A DNA stretch of 64,000 bases. Origin: Streptomyces sp. NBC_01306. Lineage in GTDB: Bacteria; Actinomycetota; Actinomycetes; Streptomycetales; Streptomycetaceae. A program made the translations under genes and the position numbers. Every line of letters begins with the position of its first letter. The first letter of the stretch is position 1. The stretch spans positions 3,684,001 through 3,748,000 of the forward strand of contig NZ_JAPEPC010000001.1 in assembly GCF_026340465.1 (NCBI RefSeq), given 5' to 3'. This document shows positions 53,434 to 62,904 of the stretch, piece after piece. The notes under the pieces were generated by a model. That model was not told the origin of the DNA, searched no databases, and saw nothing but the letters and a program-made list of their open reading frames with translations.

Positions 53434-53588
53434 GGACTTCCTTCAGTCGTGCGTATGGGGGATGCAGGCCGGCGGTCGCGTGCCGGATGGGTCGGGTAAT
53501 CCAGGGGAGAGCGCGCTCGGTTCTCGTCGGCTGACCGACAGGGCCGCGCTGGACGGAGAGCTGGGAGGTCCACGCCCGCGGAGGGCTG

Positions 53589-53624
53589 CCCAGCGGGCCG
53601 GTTCGTGTCGACCAGCCCGCTGGG
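53589..53624. terminator. Hairpin between lanthipeptide operon and DUF6415 gene
   Basis: A 10-bp stem CCCAGCGGGC / GCCCGCTGGG with a 16-base loop, just past the DUF6415 stop (53652) and before the methyltransferase start. It should separate the two minus-strand units. Confidence 0.65.
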
Positions 53625-53651
53625 TGGCTCGCGGGTGGCAAGGGGCGTGCG

Positions 53652-54071
53652 TCACTCGATCTCCTTGATGTAGCGAGCCTCGATCAACACTTCGATCAGG
53701 TCAGCGGTCACGAAGGCGAGACGGCGGGCGAGTCCGACGGCCTGCCGATAGCCAGCCGGAGTGGGCTCCTCCAGCAGAGGAACTCCTCGCTCGACAAGGC
53801 GGGTCATCTCAGCACTGGGCGGGAAGCTGTCGTCAGCCACCGTGATGTCGCTGAGCTGCTTCAGGTGTCTGCGGAGGCGGCCGAGCAGGGCGACAGCCGT
53901 TGCAACAGGTGGCGGCTGACTGCCGATCGCCGCGTCGAGGTCGTCGAAGACCTCCTCGATGTCGAGGGGTTCCCACGCCCGGAACCGCTCCAGCACGAGC
54001 CGTAAACCGTCCGCGTCGAGCGGTGGCGTCCACTCCTGGGCTGGAGGTTTCGGAGCCACTGCCGTGCTCAC
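53652..54071 (-). CDS. DUF6415 family protein
   Basis: A 139-residue mostly helical protein (LVLERFRAWEPLDIEEVFDDLDAAIG, VALLGRLRRHLKQLSDI, GYRQAVGLARRLAFVTADLIEVLI). It matches the DUF6415 family often found beside ATP-binding/XRE regulator sets and natural product genes in Streptomyces. The GTG start overlaps the stop of the ATP-binding gene (GTGA, 54068-54071), so it is translated with it. Biochemical function not known. Confidence 0.75.
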   Translation of the reverse strand: MSTAVAPKPPAQEWTPPLDADGLRLVLERFRAWEPLDIEEVFDDLDAAIGSQPPPVATAVALLGRLRRHLKQLSDITVADDSFPPSAEMTRLVERGVPLLEEPTPAGYRQAVGLARRLAFVTADLIEVLIEARYIKEIE

Positions 54072-54499
54072 TGCTCCCTCCCCGCCGGCGTCTCGACCAC
54101 AGCCCAGGTGACCTTGCCCCACGGGTGCGTGTCGTAGCCCCACCGGGCGCTCATCGCCGCGACCAGACTCAGACCCCGGCCGCTCTCAGCGTTCAGGTCG
54201 GCCGTTTTCAGATGGGGAGCGTCGTGCGAGCGGTCGGAGACTCCGATGCGGACGGCACCGTTGCTCGGTCGCTCGATGTGGATTCGCGACACCGGGGTCT
54301 CGGTGTGCTCGACGGCGTTGGCCAGCAGTTCAGTGACGATGATCTTTCCCCAGCCGGTCACGTCGTCGTCCATGCCCCAGACCGCCAGCACCTGGGAGAT
54401 GAAAGCGCGGGCGAGGCTCACGGACTCACGTACGCAGGGCACCTCTGCGGCGTAACCCGGGGAGCCGATCGCATTCGGTTGAGCGACGGTCATGGTCAC
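54068..54499 (-). CDS. ATP-binding (HATPase, anti-sigma-type) protein
   Basis: A 143-residue GHKL ATPase domain of the RsbW-like kind. ARAFISQVLAVWG, then the N box IIVTELLANAVEHTETP, a D box region VRIGVSDRSH and the G box SGRGLSLVAAMSARWG. Such proteins pair with XRE-type regulators in Streptomyces; here the divergent XRE-TPR gene is 232 bp away. GTG start 54499 chosen because GGAGGGAAAG is nine bases upstream; ATG 54493 is the alternative. Confidence 0.8.
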   Translation of the reverse strand: MTMTVAQPNAIGSPGYAAEVPCVRESVSLARAFISQVLAVWGMDDDVTGWGKIIVTELLANAVEHTETPVSRIHIERPSNGAVRIGVSDRSHDAPHLKTADLNAESGRGLSLVAAMSARWGYDTHPWGKVTWAVVETPAGREQ

Positions 54500-54730
54500 G
54501 AGGTCTTTCCCTCCGGCTGGGGTTCCCGGTGCGGACAAGCAAGGCAGGACCGGGCTTTCCTCCGTGCCGCCGCACCGAACTCGGCTTGGCGACCGATGAC
54601 CAGTCAACGAGCGACGAGCGCAGCGCAACAGGAAGAGTCCCGGATCCGTACACGCCACCAACCGGAAGACTTTGCGTTTCCATTACCCGAGCTCTAGGTG
54701 TCAGCGTGACGGTGGAGCTACGTTCGGTGC

Positions 54731-55984
54731 ATGGGAGGAAATCTCGTTCTTCAGGACCGACTTGATCAACTCGGTCTGACGCAGGAGGAGTTGGCGGCAC
54801 GCCTGAACGCCGCGCTACAGGAGATCACCGGTCGGCCTGGCGACATCTCCTCCCGGACGGTGCGCAACCTGCTCAACGGATCAAGCCGACGCCCAATCGG
54901 ACGCACTTGCGCTGCACTTGAGCGTGTGTTCGGCTGCCCCGTGGCGGACTTAGGGTTCAGCGCACCCAGCTCCATGCAACATCCCCCGGAGGGCCCCGTG
55001 CGGCGTCGCGACTTCATCGCTTCCACTACCGGGACGGCAGCCGCAGTCGTTCCCGTGGTCAAGCAACGTCGGTCGGTGGGCATGTCGGACGTGGCCCGAG
55101 CATCGGCCGGCATGAACCAGCTCGTGGAGGCCGACGACCGTCAAGGCGGGCACGCCTCCCTGGCGACCGCAGCCCTCGAAGCTCGCGCAAAGGTGCTGGA
55201 GCTTCAGCAGCGGAATGCCAGCGAACGTGTACGCCGTGCCCTGTACGCGCTCGCGGCCGAGTTCACCACCGTCGCTGCCTGGTCATGCATCGACCTACGT
55301 GACCTGGACAAGGCCCGGACGTACCTGCACGAGTCGTCCACGTTCGCCGGCCTCTCCCAGGACCCGCCCACGGCCATGCGCGTGTGGGTCAACATGGCCA
55401 TGCTCGCCTACCAGCGGAAGAACTGGCCGGAACAGCTCGCGGCAGCTCAGGCGGCCAACGCCTCCCCAGCCGCCCGCCGAGACCCGTTCTTCGGCTCCAT
55501 GGGCCGCGTCCGCCTCGCGCTCGCCCACTCGTCGCTGGGAGACCTGCGAGCCGCTCGCCGGTCCCTGGGCGCAGCGCAGGAGAACTACCGGAAGGCGGCC
55601 GAGGACGAGCGTCCTCGATGGACCGCGTTCTACGGGCCGGCGGAACTCAACCACCTCGCGGCGATCATCCTCAACCACAACGGGGAGCCCGCCGAAGCCG
55701 AGGTGATGGCTCACCGGTCCCTGGCCAAGATCCCGGCGGAGTTCCAGCGCAACCGCGCGCTGGCCACCTGCCAGCTCGCCCTGGCGCAACTCCGCCAGGG
55801 CGAGCCCGAGCAGGCTACGGCGACCGCGGGCACCGTCTTCACGATCATGGAGGGCGCTCCACTGCCGGGGCGCATGCGCACCCTGATCGGAGACTTCCAC
55901 CGAGACCTGTTCCGGCTGGCGCCGTCGACGACGTACGCCCGCGACTGGGCAGACCGCATGCGAGATGAATGGAGCCGAACGTGA
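54731..55984 (+). CDS. XRE-type regulator with TPR-like domain
   Basis: A 417-residue protein. The N-terminal HTH is LQDRLDQLGLTQEELAARLNAAL...SSRTVRNLLNGSSRRPIGRTCAALERVFG. A twin-Arg-like RRRDFIASTTGTAAAVVP segment follows, as in many Streptomyces proteins of this class, and the C-terminus is a TPR-like helical array (ARTYLHESSTFAGL, MRVWVNMAMLAYQRKNWPEQLAAAQ, AEVMAHRSLAKIP). Probably senses a peptide or small molecule and controls the divergent ATP-binding/DUF6415 genes and the GNAT gene it overlaps. Confidence 0.82.
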   Translation: MGGNLVLQDRLDQLGLTQEELAARLNAALQEITGRPGDISSRTVRNLLNGSSRRPIGRTCAALERVFGCPVADLGFSAPSSMQHPPEGPVRRRDFIASTTGTAAAVVPVVKQRRSVGMSDVARASAGMNQLVEADDRQGGHASLATAALEARAKVLELQQRNASERVRRALYALAAEFTTVAAWSCIDLRDLDKARTYLHESSTFAGLSQDPPTAMRVWVNMAMLAYQRKNWPEQLAAAQAANASPAARRDPFFGSMGRVRLALAHSSLGDLRAARRSLGAAQENYRKAAEDERPRWTAFYGPAELNHLAAIILNHNGEPAEAEVMAHRSLAKIPAEFQRNRALATCQLALAQLRQGEPEQATATAGTVFTIMEGAPLPGRMRTLIGDFHRDLFRLAPSTTYARDWADRMRDEWSRT

Positions 55985-56508
55985 CCAGGGTGATCGACCT
56001 GCGGCACTACGGACAGGGAAGCCTCCCCGAGGGCTTCAAGCAGATGCTGATCGACGTGCACGCCGACGCCTACGCCGACGCGATGGACAACGAGTTCAAC
56101 CAGCGGTTCCCGTGGTTCGTCGATCACTGGTCAGGAATGGACGGCTTCACCTGCGTCGTCGCCTTCGACGGTGACGACCCGACCGGCTTCGCGTACGGCG
56201 CCCCGCTCCAGCCGGGCCGTGAGTGGTGGCGTTCCACGGCGTTCGCGCCGAACAACGGCTACACCGCGACCTACGCAGTCTCCGAGGTCATGGTGCGCCC
56301 GCAGTGGCGGAGGCAAGGGATCTCGGAGCGGCTCCACGAAGCCCTGCTGAAGGAACGCGGCGAAGACCTTGCGGTGCTCTTGGTCGACGTGACGCACCCG
56401 AAGGTTCAGGACCTGTACGAGACGTGGGGCTACGAGAAGGCGGGTGAGCAGCAGCCCTTCGCTGACTCCCCGGTGTACGCGGTCATGGTGAAGAGGTTGC
56501 ACCCGTGA
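55981..56508 (+). CDS. GNAT family N-acetyltransferase
   Basis: A 175-residue acetyltransferase. The acetyl-CoA loop is VSEVMVRPQWRRQGISERLHEALL (R/Q-x-x-G-x-G/S type), followed by LLVDVTHPKVQDLYETWGYEKAG. GTG 55981 overlaps the stop of the XRE gene (GTGA) and has GGAG upstream; ATG 55969 is possible. Translationally coupled with the regulator; it may acetylate a compound or protein in the same pathway. Substrate unknown. Confidence 0.82.
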   Translation: MTRVIDLRHYGQGSLPEGFKQMLIDVHADAYADAMDNEFNQRFPWFVDHWSGMDGFTCVVAFDGDDPTGFAYGAPLQPGREWWRSTAFAPNNGYTATYAVSEVMVRPQWRRQGISERLHEALLKERGEDLAVLLVDVTHPKVQDLYETWGYEKAGEQQPFADSPVYAVMVKRLHP

Positions 56509-56659
56509 GCCGCCCCGATCCGAGTCACCCACTTCCGGCCTTGCGTGCAGGTCCGGCTCGTGATCATGTCGGCCGCGGGCCGTGCCTGCACCCTCCTTAT
56601 GCAGCGGCGGTCACCATCACGGGCGACGATCAGCACGGTTAGCCACTCGACCAGGGTAT

Positions 56660-56795
56660 GAGGCAGGCCGAGTGAGGCAGGATAGGAAACCGACGAGGCT
56701 TCTAAGCTATTGGGGCGGTCGTCGAATACTTCTCTCAGTGGAACGGGAGCCTCATGCCTTTCGGTACCCTGACCGGTCCCCCGAGCAGTGGCCAC
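56660..56795 (-). pseudogene. Stub of small coding sequence, copy 1
   Basis: On the minus strand this reads MATARGTGQGTERHEAPVPL, then REVFDD...SSVSY, starting at 56795 and fading after about 45 codons. A homologous stub in opposite orientation starts at 58845 (VATDCGTGRRTATHEAYVPL). Nucleotide similarity is clear (GTGGCCACTG...GAGGCT...GAAGCCTCG). Family unknown. The rest of 56509-56928 holds no other gene that I can support. Confidence 0.45.
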
Positions 56796-56928
56796 TCTGA
56801 AAGAGAACGAAGGCCCTGCCCCGGCCCCCTACTGTTGTTCGCCGTGCAAATACGGGAAAAATAGCTAGCGACGCGTGCGCATCTACGTCACTCTGCCACT
56901 AGCAGGCATCGAGCCTTTTGGAGTCTAC

Positions 56929-58794
56929 GTGGGCAAGGCAAGCAAGCGCAGGGCTGAATTGCGTCAGCCGCCGGTGTCAGAGCAGGAACAAGCGCGCAGG
57001 GAGAGGCGTCGCGCAAATAGGGCCGAACGACGTGGGGGTCGCCGGGGTTCCTCACTCTCCGAGTACGAGCGAATTGCGCAACAGGAGACTAGGCATGTGA
57101 CCGAGTCCCTGATTGCTCGCCATAACAAGCGCATGATGAATCTTCCCGGGATCCCATCCAGCGCCATCCAACCTGTGATGTCAGCGTTGCTGTCTTTTGG
57201 TCTAATCGACATGATGCTGCGAAAATTTGGGGCGACTCAAGATCGGCATCCAGCCGATTACGGAGCATCATGGGTGGATCATTTGGCCTGGGGTGCTGAT
57301 AGTGCATTTGTTGCCGCACGGCTCATTTTCAGTGGGCAGTTCGTGGGAGCGTCTGCTGTCTTGCGCTCACAGATGGAGAGATGGACCGAAAACGTAGCGT
57401 ACAACTACGGCGTTAAACACATCTCTGGCGAGAGTTCGGCAGAATTCACCGCCCGTGCCTGGTCGCGTGGCCACGAAAAGTATCCGTCTGCGATAAAGCA
57501 AGAGTCTGACACGAATGTTGGATCCGAGATTTCCGAACTCGATTTCTGGGAGGATGAGCGGAGGTCCCTGGGATTTCAGGGGCCCTCGGTGATTGTCGGT
57601 AAGGACTATCAGGTATATCCGGGCACCCTAATGGAGCTGCTTTCAGAGCTCTTGCATGGTAGAGGTGACTTTATCAAGGTGTTGCGGTGGGACGCATGCG
57701 ATCTTCTCGCCGATGAGCCGACGGAACTTGTTGAAGCTTCGCAATGGCTATCCGACGTCCTCATGTTGTACCTGCGGCAGATTCGGGTGTGCCTAGCGAC
57801 CCTGGCAATGGAACAGGGGAAACCTGAGCTCGCTCCGGCTCTTTTCGCGCTTCCGGAACGTATTTACGCGGGAGGGGATGCCCCCATCCCGTCAAGCCTG
57901 TTTCCGCTGCTTCCGCAAACTGGACTCTCCCCGGACATTCTTGAGCGGATGCGGAGTGCGTCGTACGCCTACGAGGAAGTAATGAGGGGAAGGCGCCCGG
58001 CTGGACGGCTCTTCCGCGACGGCGAAATGGTTCACCTGCACTTCTATGAGCGTCGTGCGCGTGCGGGACGCTGGGCGTTGAAGGCGCTGGAAGAAGAAAA
58101 GGAGAAGCTGGGCGACGGCTTCAATATTGATGGTTTGGGTGGTCGCGACTCGACGAATGTGATGGCCACCGAGATGGCTGGTGTCTTGTCCTTGTGGCTT
58201 GGGGATTCACCCGAAGGGAATGCTGCGGCGATGTGTGCGTCGGCGCTTCGGACCGCCCACTGGCTGTGGCTTGAGGACGATGATCGATCGATGGCTGCCT
58301 TGCGGGTGGTTTTGGAGCAATGCGCTAGGCTTCGGGTGTGGGCCACTAAGCCGGAAAAGGCAGCTAAACTCGAACAATCTCTTTCATCCACACCCAAGGA
58401 TTGGGTCAATGCGGCAGGGTGGCGCCGACTCGCTCCCCTCAATAGGGCGTTGGGGGAGTTTGCACACTTTCATGCGCGTATTCGCAGACAAGGTGCCTGG
58501 GAAATCCTTGTGGGCGTCCAATCGAATGGGGGATCGCCGGATTCGATTTACACGGCCCGGGGTCACATTCTCGAAACTATGACTGCCATGGTGATGGTGG
58601 AGTCAACCAGAAGCGTTGCCCGAATTTCGCCGGTGATGGAGAATGCCTTTCGTGAAATTACCGCAGACACCTTCACGGATCCCGATGAACTGCAAGCAAG
58701 GCTAGAGGAATTTCTTGATCGGGCAATGAGCCTGAAGGATGTTCCACGGGGTCCGTATGCCTTCCATGGCCCGGCGCAGGAGTCTGCCGAATAG
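56929..58794 (+). CDS. Orphan protein of unknown function, lower GC
   Basis: A 621-residue, mainly helical protein. The start is very basic (KASKRRAELRQ, RRERRRANRAERRGGRRG), and a hydrophobic patch follows near residue 105 (VMSALLSFGLIDMML). Later parts are soluble-looking: WVDHLAWGADSAFVAARLIFSGQFVGASAVLRSQMERW, LFRDGEMVHLHFYERRARAGRWALKALEEEKEKLG. I see no nuclease, kinase or NTPase motif. Base composition and codon use are clearly more AT-rich than all neighbours, suggesting recent entry from another source. GTG 56929 chosen for GGAG six bases upstream; GTG 56875 is also open. Located among defence-type genes, but no function is assigned. Confidence 0.7.
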   Translation: MGKASKRRAELRQPPVSEQEQARRERRRANRAERRGGRRGSSLSEYERIAQQETRHVTESLIARHNKRMMNLPGIPSSAIQPVMSALLSFGLIDMMLRKFGATQDRHPADYGASWVDHLAWGADSAFVAARLIFSGQFVGASAVLRSQMERWTENVAYNYGVKHISGESSAEFTARAWSRGHEKYPSAIKQESDTNVGSEISELDFWEDERRSLGFQGPSVIVGKDYQVYPGTLMELLSELLHGRGDFIKVLRWDACDLLADEPTELVEASQWLSDVLMLYLRQIRVCLATLAMEQGKPELAPALFALPERIYAGGDAPIPSSLFPLLPQTGLSPDILERMRSASYAYEEVMRGRRPAGRLFRDGEMVHLHFYERRARAGRWALKALEEEKEKLGDGFNIDGLGGRDSTNVMATEMAGVLSLWLGDSPEGNAAAMCASALRTAHWLWLEDDDRSMAALRVVLEQCARLRVWATKPEKAAKLEQSLSSTPKDWVNAAGWRRLAPLNRALGEFAHFHARIRRQGAWEILVGVQSNGGSPDSIYTARGHILETMTAMVMVESTRSVARISPVMENAFREITADTFTDPDELQARLEEFLDRAMSLKDVPRGPYAFHGPAQESAE

Positions 58795-58844
58795 ATGGAA
58801 TAGAGTTATCCGTGCTTCTGTAGGGCCTCTAATAAGTGAGTTCT

Positions 58845-58985
58845 TCCATGGTGGCCACTGATTGCGGGACTGGCCGACGTACCGCAACGCACGAGGCTTA
58901 TGTGCCGTTGAGAGATATAGTCGACGATTCAACTCGGCCGCGTAGAAGCCTCGCGCAGAGCTCGTTATATTCCCAACCGCATGTC
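58845..58985 (+). pseudogene. Stub of small coding sequence, copy 2
   Basis: Plus-strand homologue of the stub at 56660-56795, reading VATDCGTGRRTATHEAYVPL then RDIVDDSTR...SLAQSSLYS. The two stubs face away from each other with the orphan gene between them. The remaining part of 58795-59118 shows nothing else. Confidence 0.4.
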
Positions 58986-59118
58986 CGTTATTGCCGCCGC
59001 TGTCCCTGCCCCGGAGAGGAAACGCTGAAATAGCTCAGCGGAAGAGGGTTGAAGGTGCCGCTGTCGCGCCTCCTTACTGAAGCGCGGCAGCAAGTTCCCA
59101 GACTGAGGAAGGGCGATA

Positions 59119-60897
59119 TCAGCGGCTTGGACGCTGGCGGCTCGCGACCGCTGGCTGCGGCTGTACGGCTGGAACGGTGGGTGCGTCCTTGTTCGTCGTC
59201 AGGTGGGTGCTGCGAGCACTGCGGCTTGCCGCGCTCCGAGCCCGCTGGCTGACTCGCTCGGCGGTGGCAGTCCGCAGGCGCCAGACCAGGACTTCGGCTG
59301 GCCGGTCCGCAGTGTCGAGTTCCCGTTGCCCGGACAAGTCGGCCAAGGTCTGGCGGGGCGGGGTGCCGGCGGACTCGGCTTGGGCGAGGGCAGTGGACAG
59401 CGCGGGCCAAGCCGGGTCGGCGAGGATGCGATGCGCGTGGTCGGGGATTGTGGCTCGGACGGCTGCGGCGAGCCGATCCTGTGCCTGGGGACTCGGGGCA
59501 CGCGCGGCGAGCTGGGCGAGGGCCGGTCGGGCGGCATGCTGTTGGGCGGCTCGGAGGTGGACGAGGGACTGCTGGGCCGCTGCCGCCTGCTGCGCGTGAC
59601 CACGCTGGGCGTGCCACTCGACGAGGGCGATGAGCAGGAATACGGCAGAGGTGAGCGCGGCGGCGACGAAGTCGCCGTCCCTGCCGGTCGACGAGGTCAG
59701 CAGCGTCCTTCCGGCCTGACGCAGAGCGTCGGCGGCTCGATGGTCGGCTCGGATGGCGGAGCGGTTGGCGCGGTTGAAGGCGATGGCTGCCGCTTGAATT
59801 TCTGCCCGGAGCTGGCGCGGCGCAGAGACTGCGGTGTTGTGCAACAGCTCGGCGAATGCCGCAGCCTGAGCCTGCACTTTGGCGTCGGCCTTATCGACTG
59901 CCGTTCCCTCGGTGGTCCCGGTGACGAGCATGTAGGCGGCGCACAGCTCCCCATCGGCTTGTCGCCAGGAGGCGCCTGCGTCCGTACGGCTTGTGTGCAA
60001 CGCCGTGGCCTGCCCTGCAGCCTTGCCATCGGCCAAGCCGAAGCGCTCACGGAGCCGGTTTAGGGACAGGTCCGGAGCGAGTGCCGAGCCGCTGTAGAAG
60101 ATGGGCTCGCCCTTGGCATCGGTGTCGTCAGCGGTGGAGAGGCTGTAGCCGGTGACCTCTCCGGTGACGGGACCGAGACGGGGGCGGACCTTGATCCCGA
60201 GAGACGTCAGTACGGCGAAGAACTCGTCCTCGTCGCGGGCTGCCGCCGCGGCGGCGTAGGCGTGCTCGCGAAGCCAGACCCGGGCTGTGTTCTTGCGGCC
60301 CTGTCGTTCGGCCTTGGCGACTTCCGGCCCGGACGGCGTCTTCGGCGCGGTCGCGTCTCCTGGCTTCAACCGACGCAGACCGAGTTCGGTCTCGATCCTG
60401 CGGCATTAGGCCTGGGCCCGTCGGCCGTCTCCCTTGTTGCGGGGGCGACGGCCGTCTTCGCGGACGCTGGTCGCCATGATGTGAATGTGGTCCTCGGCGT
60501 GCCGCACGGCGATCCACCTGCACGCGGCGTCGTCGCCGTGTTCGGCGATGCCCGTGGAGTGGACGATGCGGCGGGCGACCTCCGCCCACTCTTCGTCGGT
60601 GAGGTAACGGTCGCCAGGTGCGGTACGGACGGGGCAGTGCCACACGTGCTGCGGCACCTTCTTCCCCAGCCGCTGTTCGCGCAGCTTTACGGGTTGGTCG
60701 AGGTAGTCAGCCAGCTCGCTGAGGGCTCCGTGGTGCTGGTCGAGGGGAACACGGCCGGGGTCGTTGATGCCGAGCATCGCAAACGCGGCGACGATGTGCG
60801 GGTCAGTGTGCTCGTTACGGCGGCCGGGGCCGAAAAGGTAGGACAGGAGGCCACGGCTGCGGTCACCCGTGGAGACGTCAGGCACCACGGCGACCAC
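59119..60897 (-). pseudogene. Mobilisation relaxase, in-frame stop
   Basis: Relaxase of the MobA/VirD2-like type used by Streptomyces mobilisable elements. The N-terminal part (60897-60409) has HHGALSELADYLDQPV, HVWHCPVRT and the metal-binding RHAEDHIHIMATSVREDG (H-x-D-H-x-H). After GDGRRAQA a TAA (60406-60408) interrupts it, and in the same frame the sequence continues CRRIETELGLRRLKPGDATAPKTPSG through a long helical C-terminal region with one hydrophobic segment to 59119. One base change (for example GAA to TAA) would explain the break. The start overlaps MobC by 20 bp. Confidence 0.75.
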
Positions 60898-61735
60898 CCC
60901 CAGCGAGGGCTTGGTCCAGCAGCAGGCGAGCGCGTTGGGCGACCTGGTGCAACTCGCTGAGGGTGTCTTCGGCTCGATCGGGCAGCTCGCCTTGGTGGAC
61001 GGTGCGGACGAGCTGATTGAGGTTGTTCCCCACGCGTCCGAATTCCCTGACCAGCTTGCCGAACAGAACCATCAGGTCCTGGGTGGCATGCGGAGACGGG
61101 AGCGGAGCGACGCCTTCAGGACGGCGGTCGGACAGGTAGGCATGGGCGAAGGTGAGGGCGCAGTCCATGAGGTACGCCGAACGGGAACGCTTCGCCTTAC
61201 GGGCGGCGAGGTCGATGAACGCACGCTCCGCCGGTTCGGCCGAGCAGGTCAGTTGCAGAGTGCGCTTGGTCCCGGAGCGGGGCCGGTAGAGCACCTCACT
61301 CAGGTGCCGGCGGCGCTCGGCGCCGGGCGCGATGTCGGCATGAACAGGGGCAGGGACATCGTTGGCGGCGACACCGTGCTGCATGAACACGTCGGCGTTC
61401 ACGGTCGGCGCTTGATGTACGACAGGGGCGGCGGTTGGCTCGCTCGGCTCGGCGAGCGGCTGCTTGTCCTGGTGGAGGCCGCGCTCGGCCTCCTTGCCAT
61501 CCTCGGTCCCGGCCCCTCGGGCCGGGGCCGGATCCGCCCCCGATGGGGCGGATCCGAGCGCGAAGTCCGCATCGCCCCCAGGCGATGTGGACTTCGCCCC
61601 AGCTCGCTCCGCTGTCCGTTGGAGGGTGTCTCCGTCAAAGCCTTGGTCGGACGTGGGCGGGTGCGCTGAGTGGTGACTACGGGGCGGCGAGGATTGGGAA
61701 GACGTGGCCTTGCGGGAGAACGGATTGCGACGCAC
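60878..61735 (-). CDS. mobC: MobC-like relaxosome protein
   Basis: A 285-residue protein. A long polar, poorly conserved N-terminus of about 150 residues precedes the MobC domain: LQLTCSAEPAERAFIDLAARKAKRSRSAYLMDCAL, then LMVLFGKLVREFGRVGNNLNQLVRTVHQG. It would help the relaxase load at oriT. Directly upstream of the relaxase with a 20-bp overlap. Confidence 0.82.
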   Translation of the reverse strand: MRRNPFSRKATSSQSSPPRSHHSAHPPTSDQGFDGDTLQRTAERAGAKSTSPGGDADFALGSAPSGADPAPARGAGTEDGKEAERGLHQDKQPLAEPSEPTAAPVVHQAPTVNADVFMQHGVAANDVPAPVHADIAPGAERRRHLSEVLYRPRSGTKRTLQLTCSAEPAERAFIDLAARKAKRSRSAYLMDCALTFAHAYLSDRRPEGVAPLPSPHATQDLMVLFGKLVREFGRVGNNLNQLVRTVHQGELPDRAEDTLSELHQVAQRARLLLDQALAGGGRRGA

Positions 61736-61893
61736 GGGAGTCTGGAGGCTCCTCTCTGAGTGTGGTCTGGGGTGGATGGGGCGAGTGTCCGGGGACTCGA
61801 CGGCTTGGCCCGGCCGGGCACCTCGTGTAGTGGACCGGGAAGCAGGCGCTGTCCGGAATCGGTTCGGTCCCGGACAGCGCCCTGCGATGCCGG

Positions 61894-62856
61894 TCAGCTG
61901 TCCGGGTGCGGACGGGCGTCGGCACTGTCCCGTACCAGCGCCATCGCTTCTGCAAGCCGACCGGTGCCGGCGCCGAGTCCGGCTTCGGTGATTGCCTTAC
62001 GGGCGCTGTCGCGGGTCAGTCCGGAACTCCCTGGATGAGCGGCCCTGATGACGCGTGCCAGCTCGGTGATGGAAGCCATCGCGGGACGTCCGCCAAGGCT
62101 CGTCGCCCGAGGGCGACCGGAATCCCCCCGGGAGCTCTGGCCTGTGGCTTCTCGTCCCCGTCCGAGTTCGTCGTCGGCTTCGTCGCGATCGGCATCCTCG
62201 TCGAATCCGGTTTCGGACGAGCTTTCGTCGGCCGCGGCCAAGGGGGCGGTCTCCGTGGCCATGCGAGTGGACTGCTGCTGCCTGGGCCGAGCTGCCGTGG
62301 GCAGGTCCGCGCGGGCGGTGTACGGAACCCCGGCCGGTCGCTCTGGTACCGGTTGCGTACCGTCCTGATACTCAAGGGCGTTGGCGTCCAACGACGTTCG
62401 GACGGTGGAGGTACCGCTGTAGCGGGTGATCAGGATGTGCAGGTGGGTCGCTCCGGCAAGGGCGAGCGGTGCGATGGCAGATAGCACCGTGACGGTGCCG
62501 TCGCCCAGGCGGAGGGTGACTGCGCCGGGCCTGTTCAGGGCGAGGGCGTGCAGACCGTTGGCCCAGATGCTGGCGGCGGTCGCCGTGCTGAACAGTGTCC
62601 ACGCATACAGCCGTGCGGGCATCGGCGCTTCGCGCAGGACCAGCAGGGCGCGGACGCCGTAAGCGATGAAGCCGTCGATCACTACAGGGAAGAGGTAGGC
62701 CAGTTGGTCGCGGATGTGCACGGCCGTGGCCATCTGTCGCAGCGCGTCGTAGGAGAGAGCGCATCCGGCGATGCCGAGCAGGATGATGGCGAGCCGGTCC
62801 CACCACGTGGCGCGGTGACGGCTGGCCGGTGCGGTGGGTATGGCGGAGTCGGGCAT
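61894..62856 (-). CDS. DUF2637 membrane protein
   Basis: A 320-residue protein. Residues 18-140 carry four hydrophobic segments (WWDRLAIILLGIAGCALSYDAL, LAYLFPVVIDGFIAYGVRALLV, LYAWTLFSTATAASIWANGLH, LSAIAPLALAGATHLHILI), which is the DUF2637 pattern of Streptomyces plasmids and integrative elements. A polar acidic linker leads to a C-terminal helical region (MASITELARVIRAAHPG...LTRDSARKAI) resembling a small HTH. Start taken at ATG 62856. Probably linked to transfer or replication of the element. Confidence 0.8.
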   Translation of the reverse strand: MPDSAIPTAPASRHRATWWDRLAIILLGIAGCALSYDALRQMATAVHIRDQLAYLFPVVIDGFIAYGVRALLVLREAPMPARLYAWTLFSTATAASIWANGLHALALNRPGAVTLRLGDGTVTVLSAIAPLALAGATHLHILITRYSGTSTVRTSLDANALEYQDGTQPVPERPAGVPYTARADLPTAARPRQQQSTRMATETAPLAAADESSSETGFDEDADRDEADDELGRGREATGQSSRGDSGRPRATSLGGRPAMASITELARVIRAAHPGSSGLTRDSARKAITEAGLGAGTGRLAEAMALVRDSADARPHPDS

Positions 62857-62904
62857 GGGCGTGGGGTTCCCCTCGGGGCATGGTGTGAAAGGTGGTGCGT
62901 GGTG

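Noticed and set aside
59019..59060. AATAGCTCAGCGGAAGAGG resembling a tRNA D-arm
   Set aside because: No matching acceptor, anticodon or T-arm follows; probably chance.
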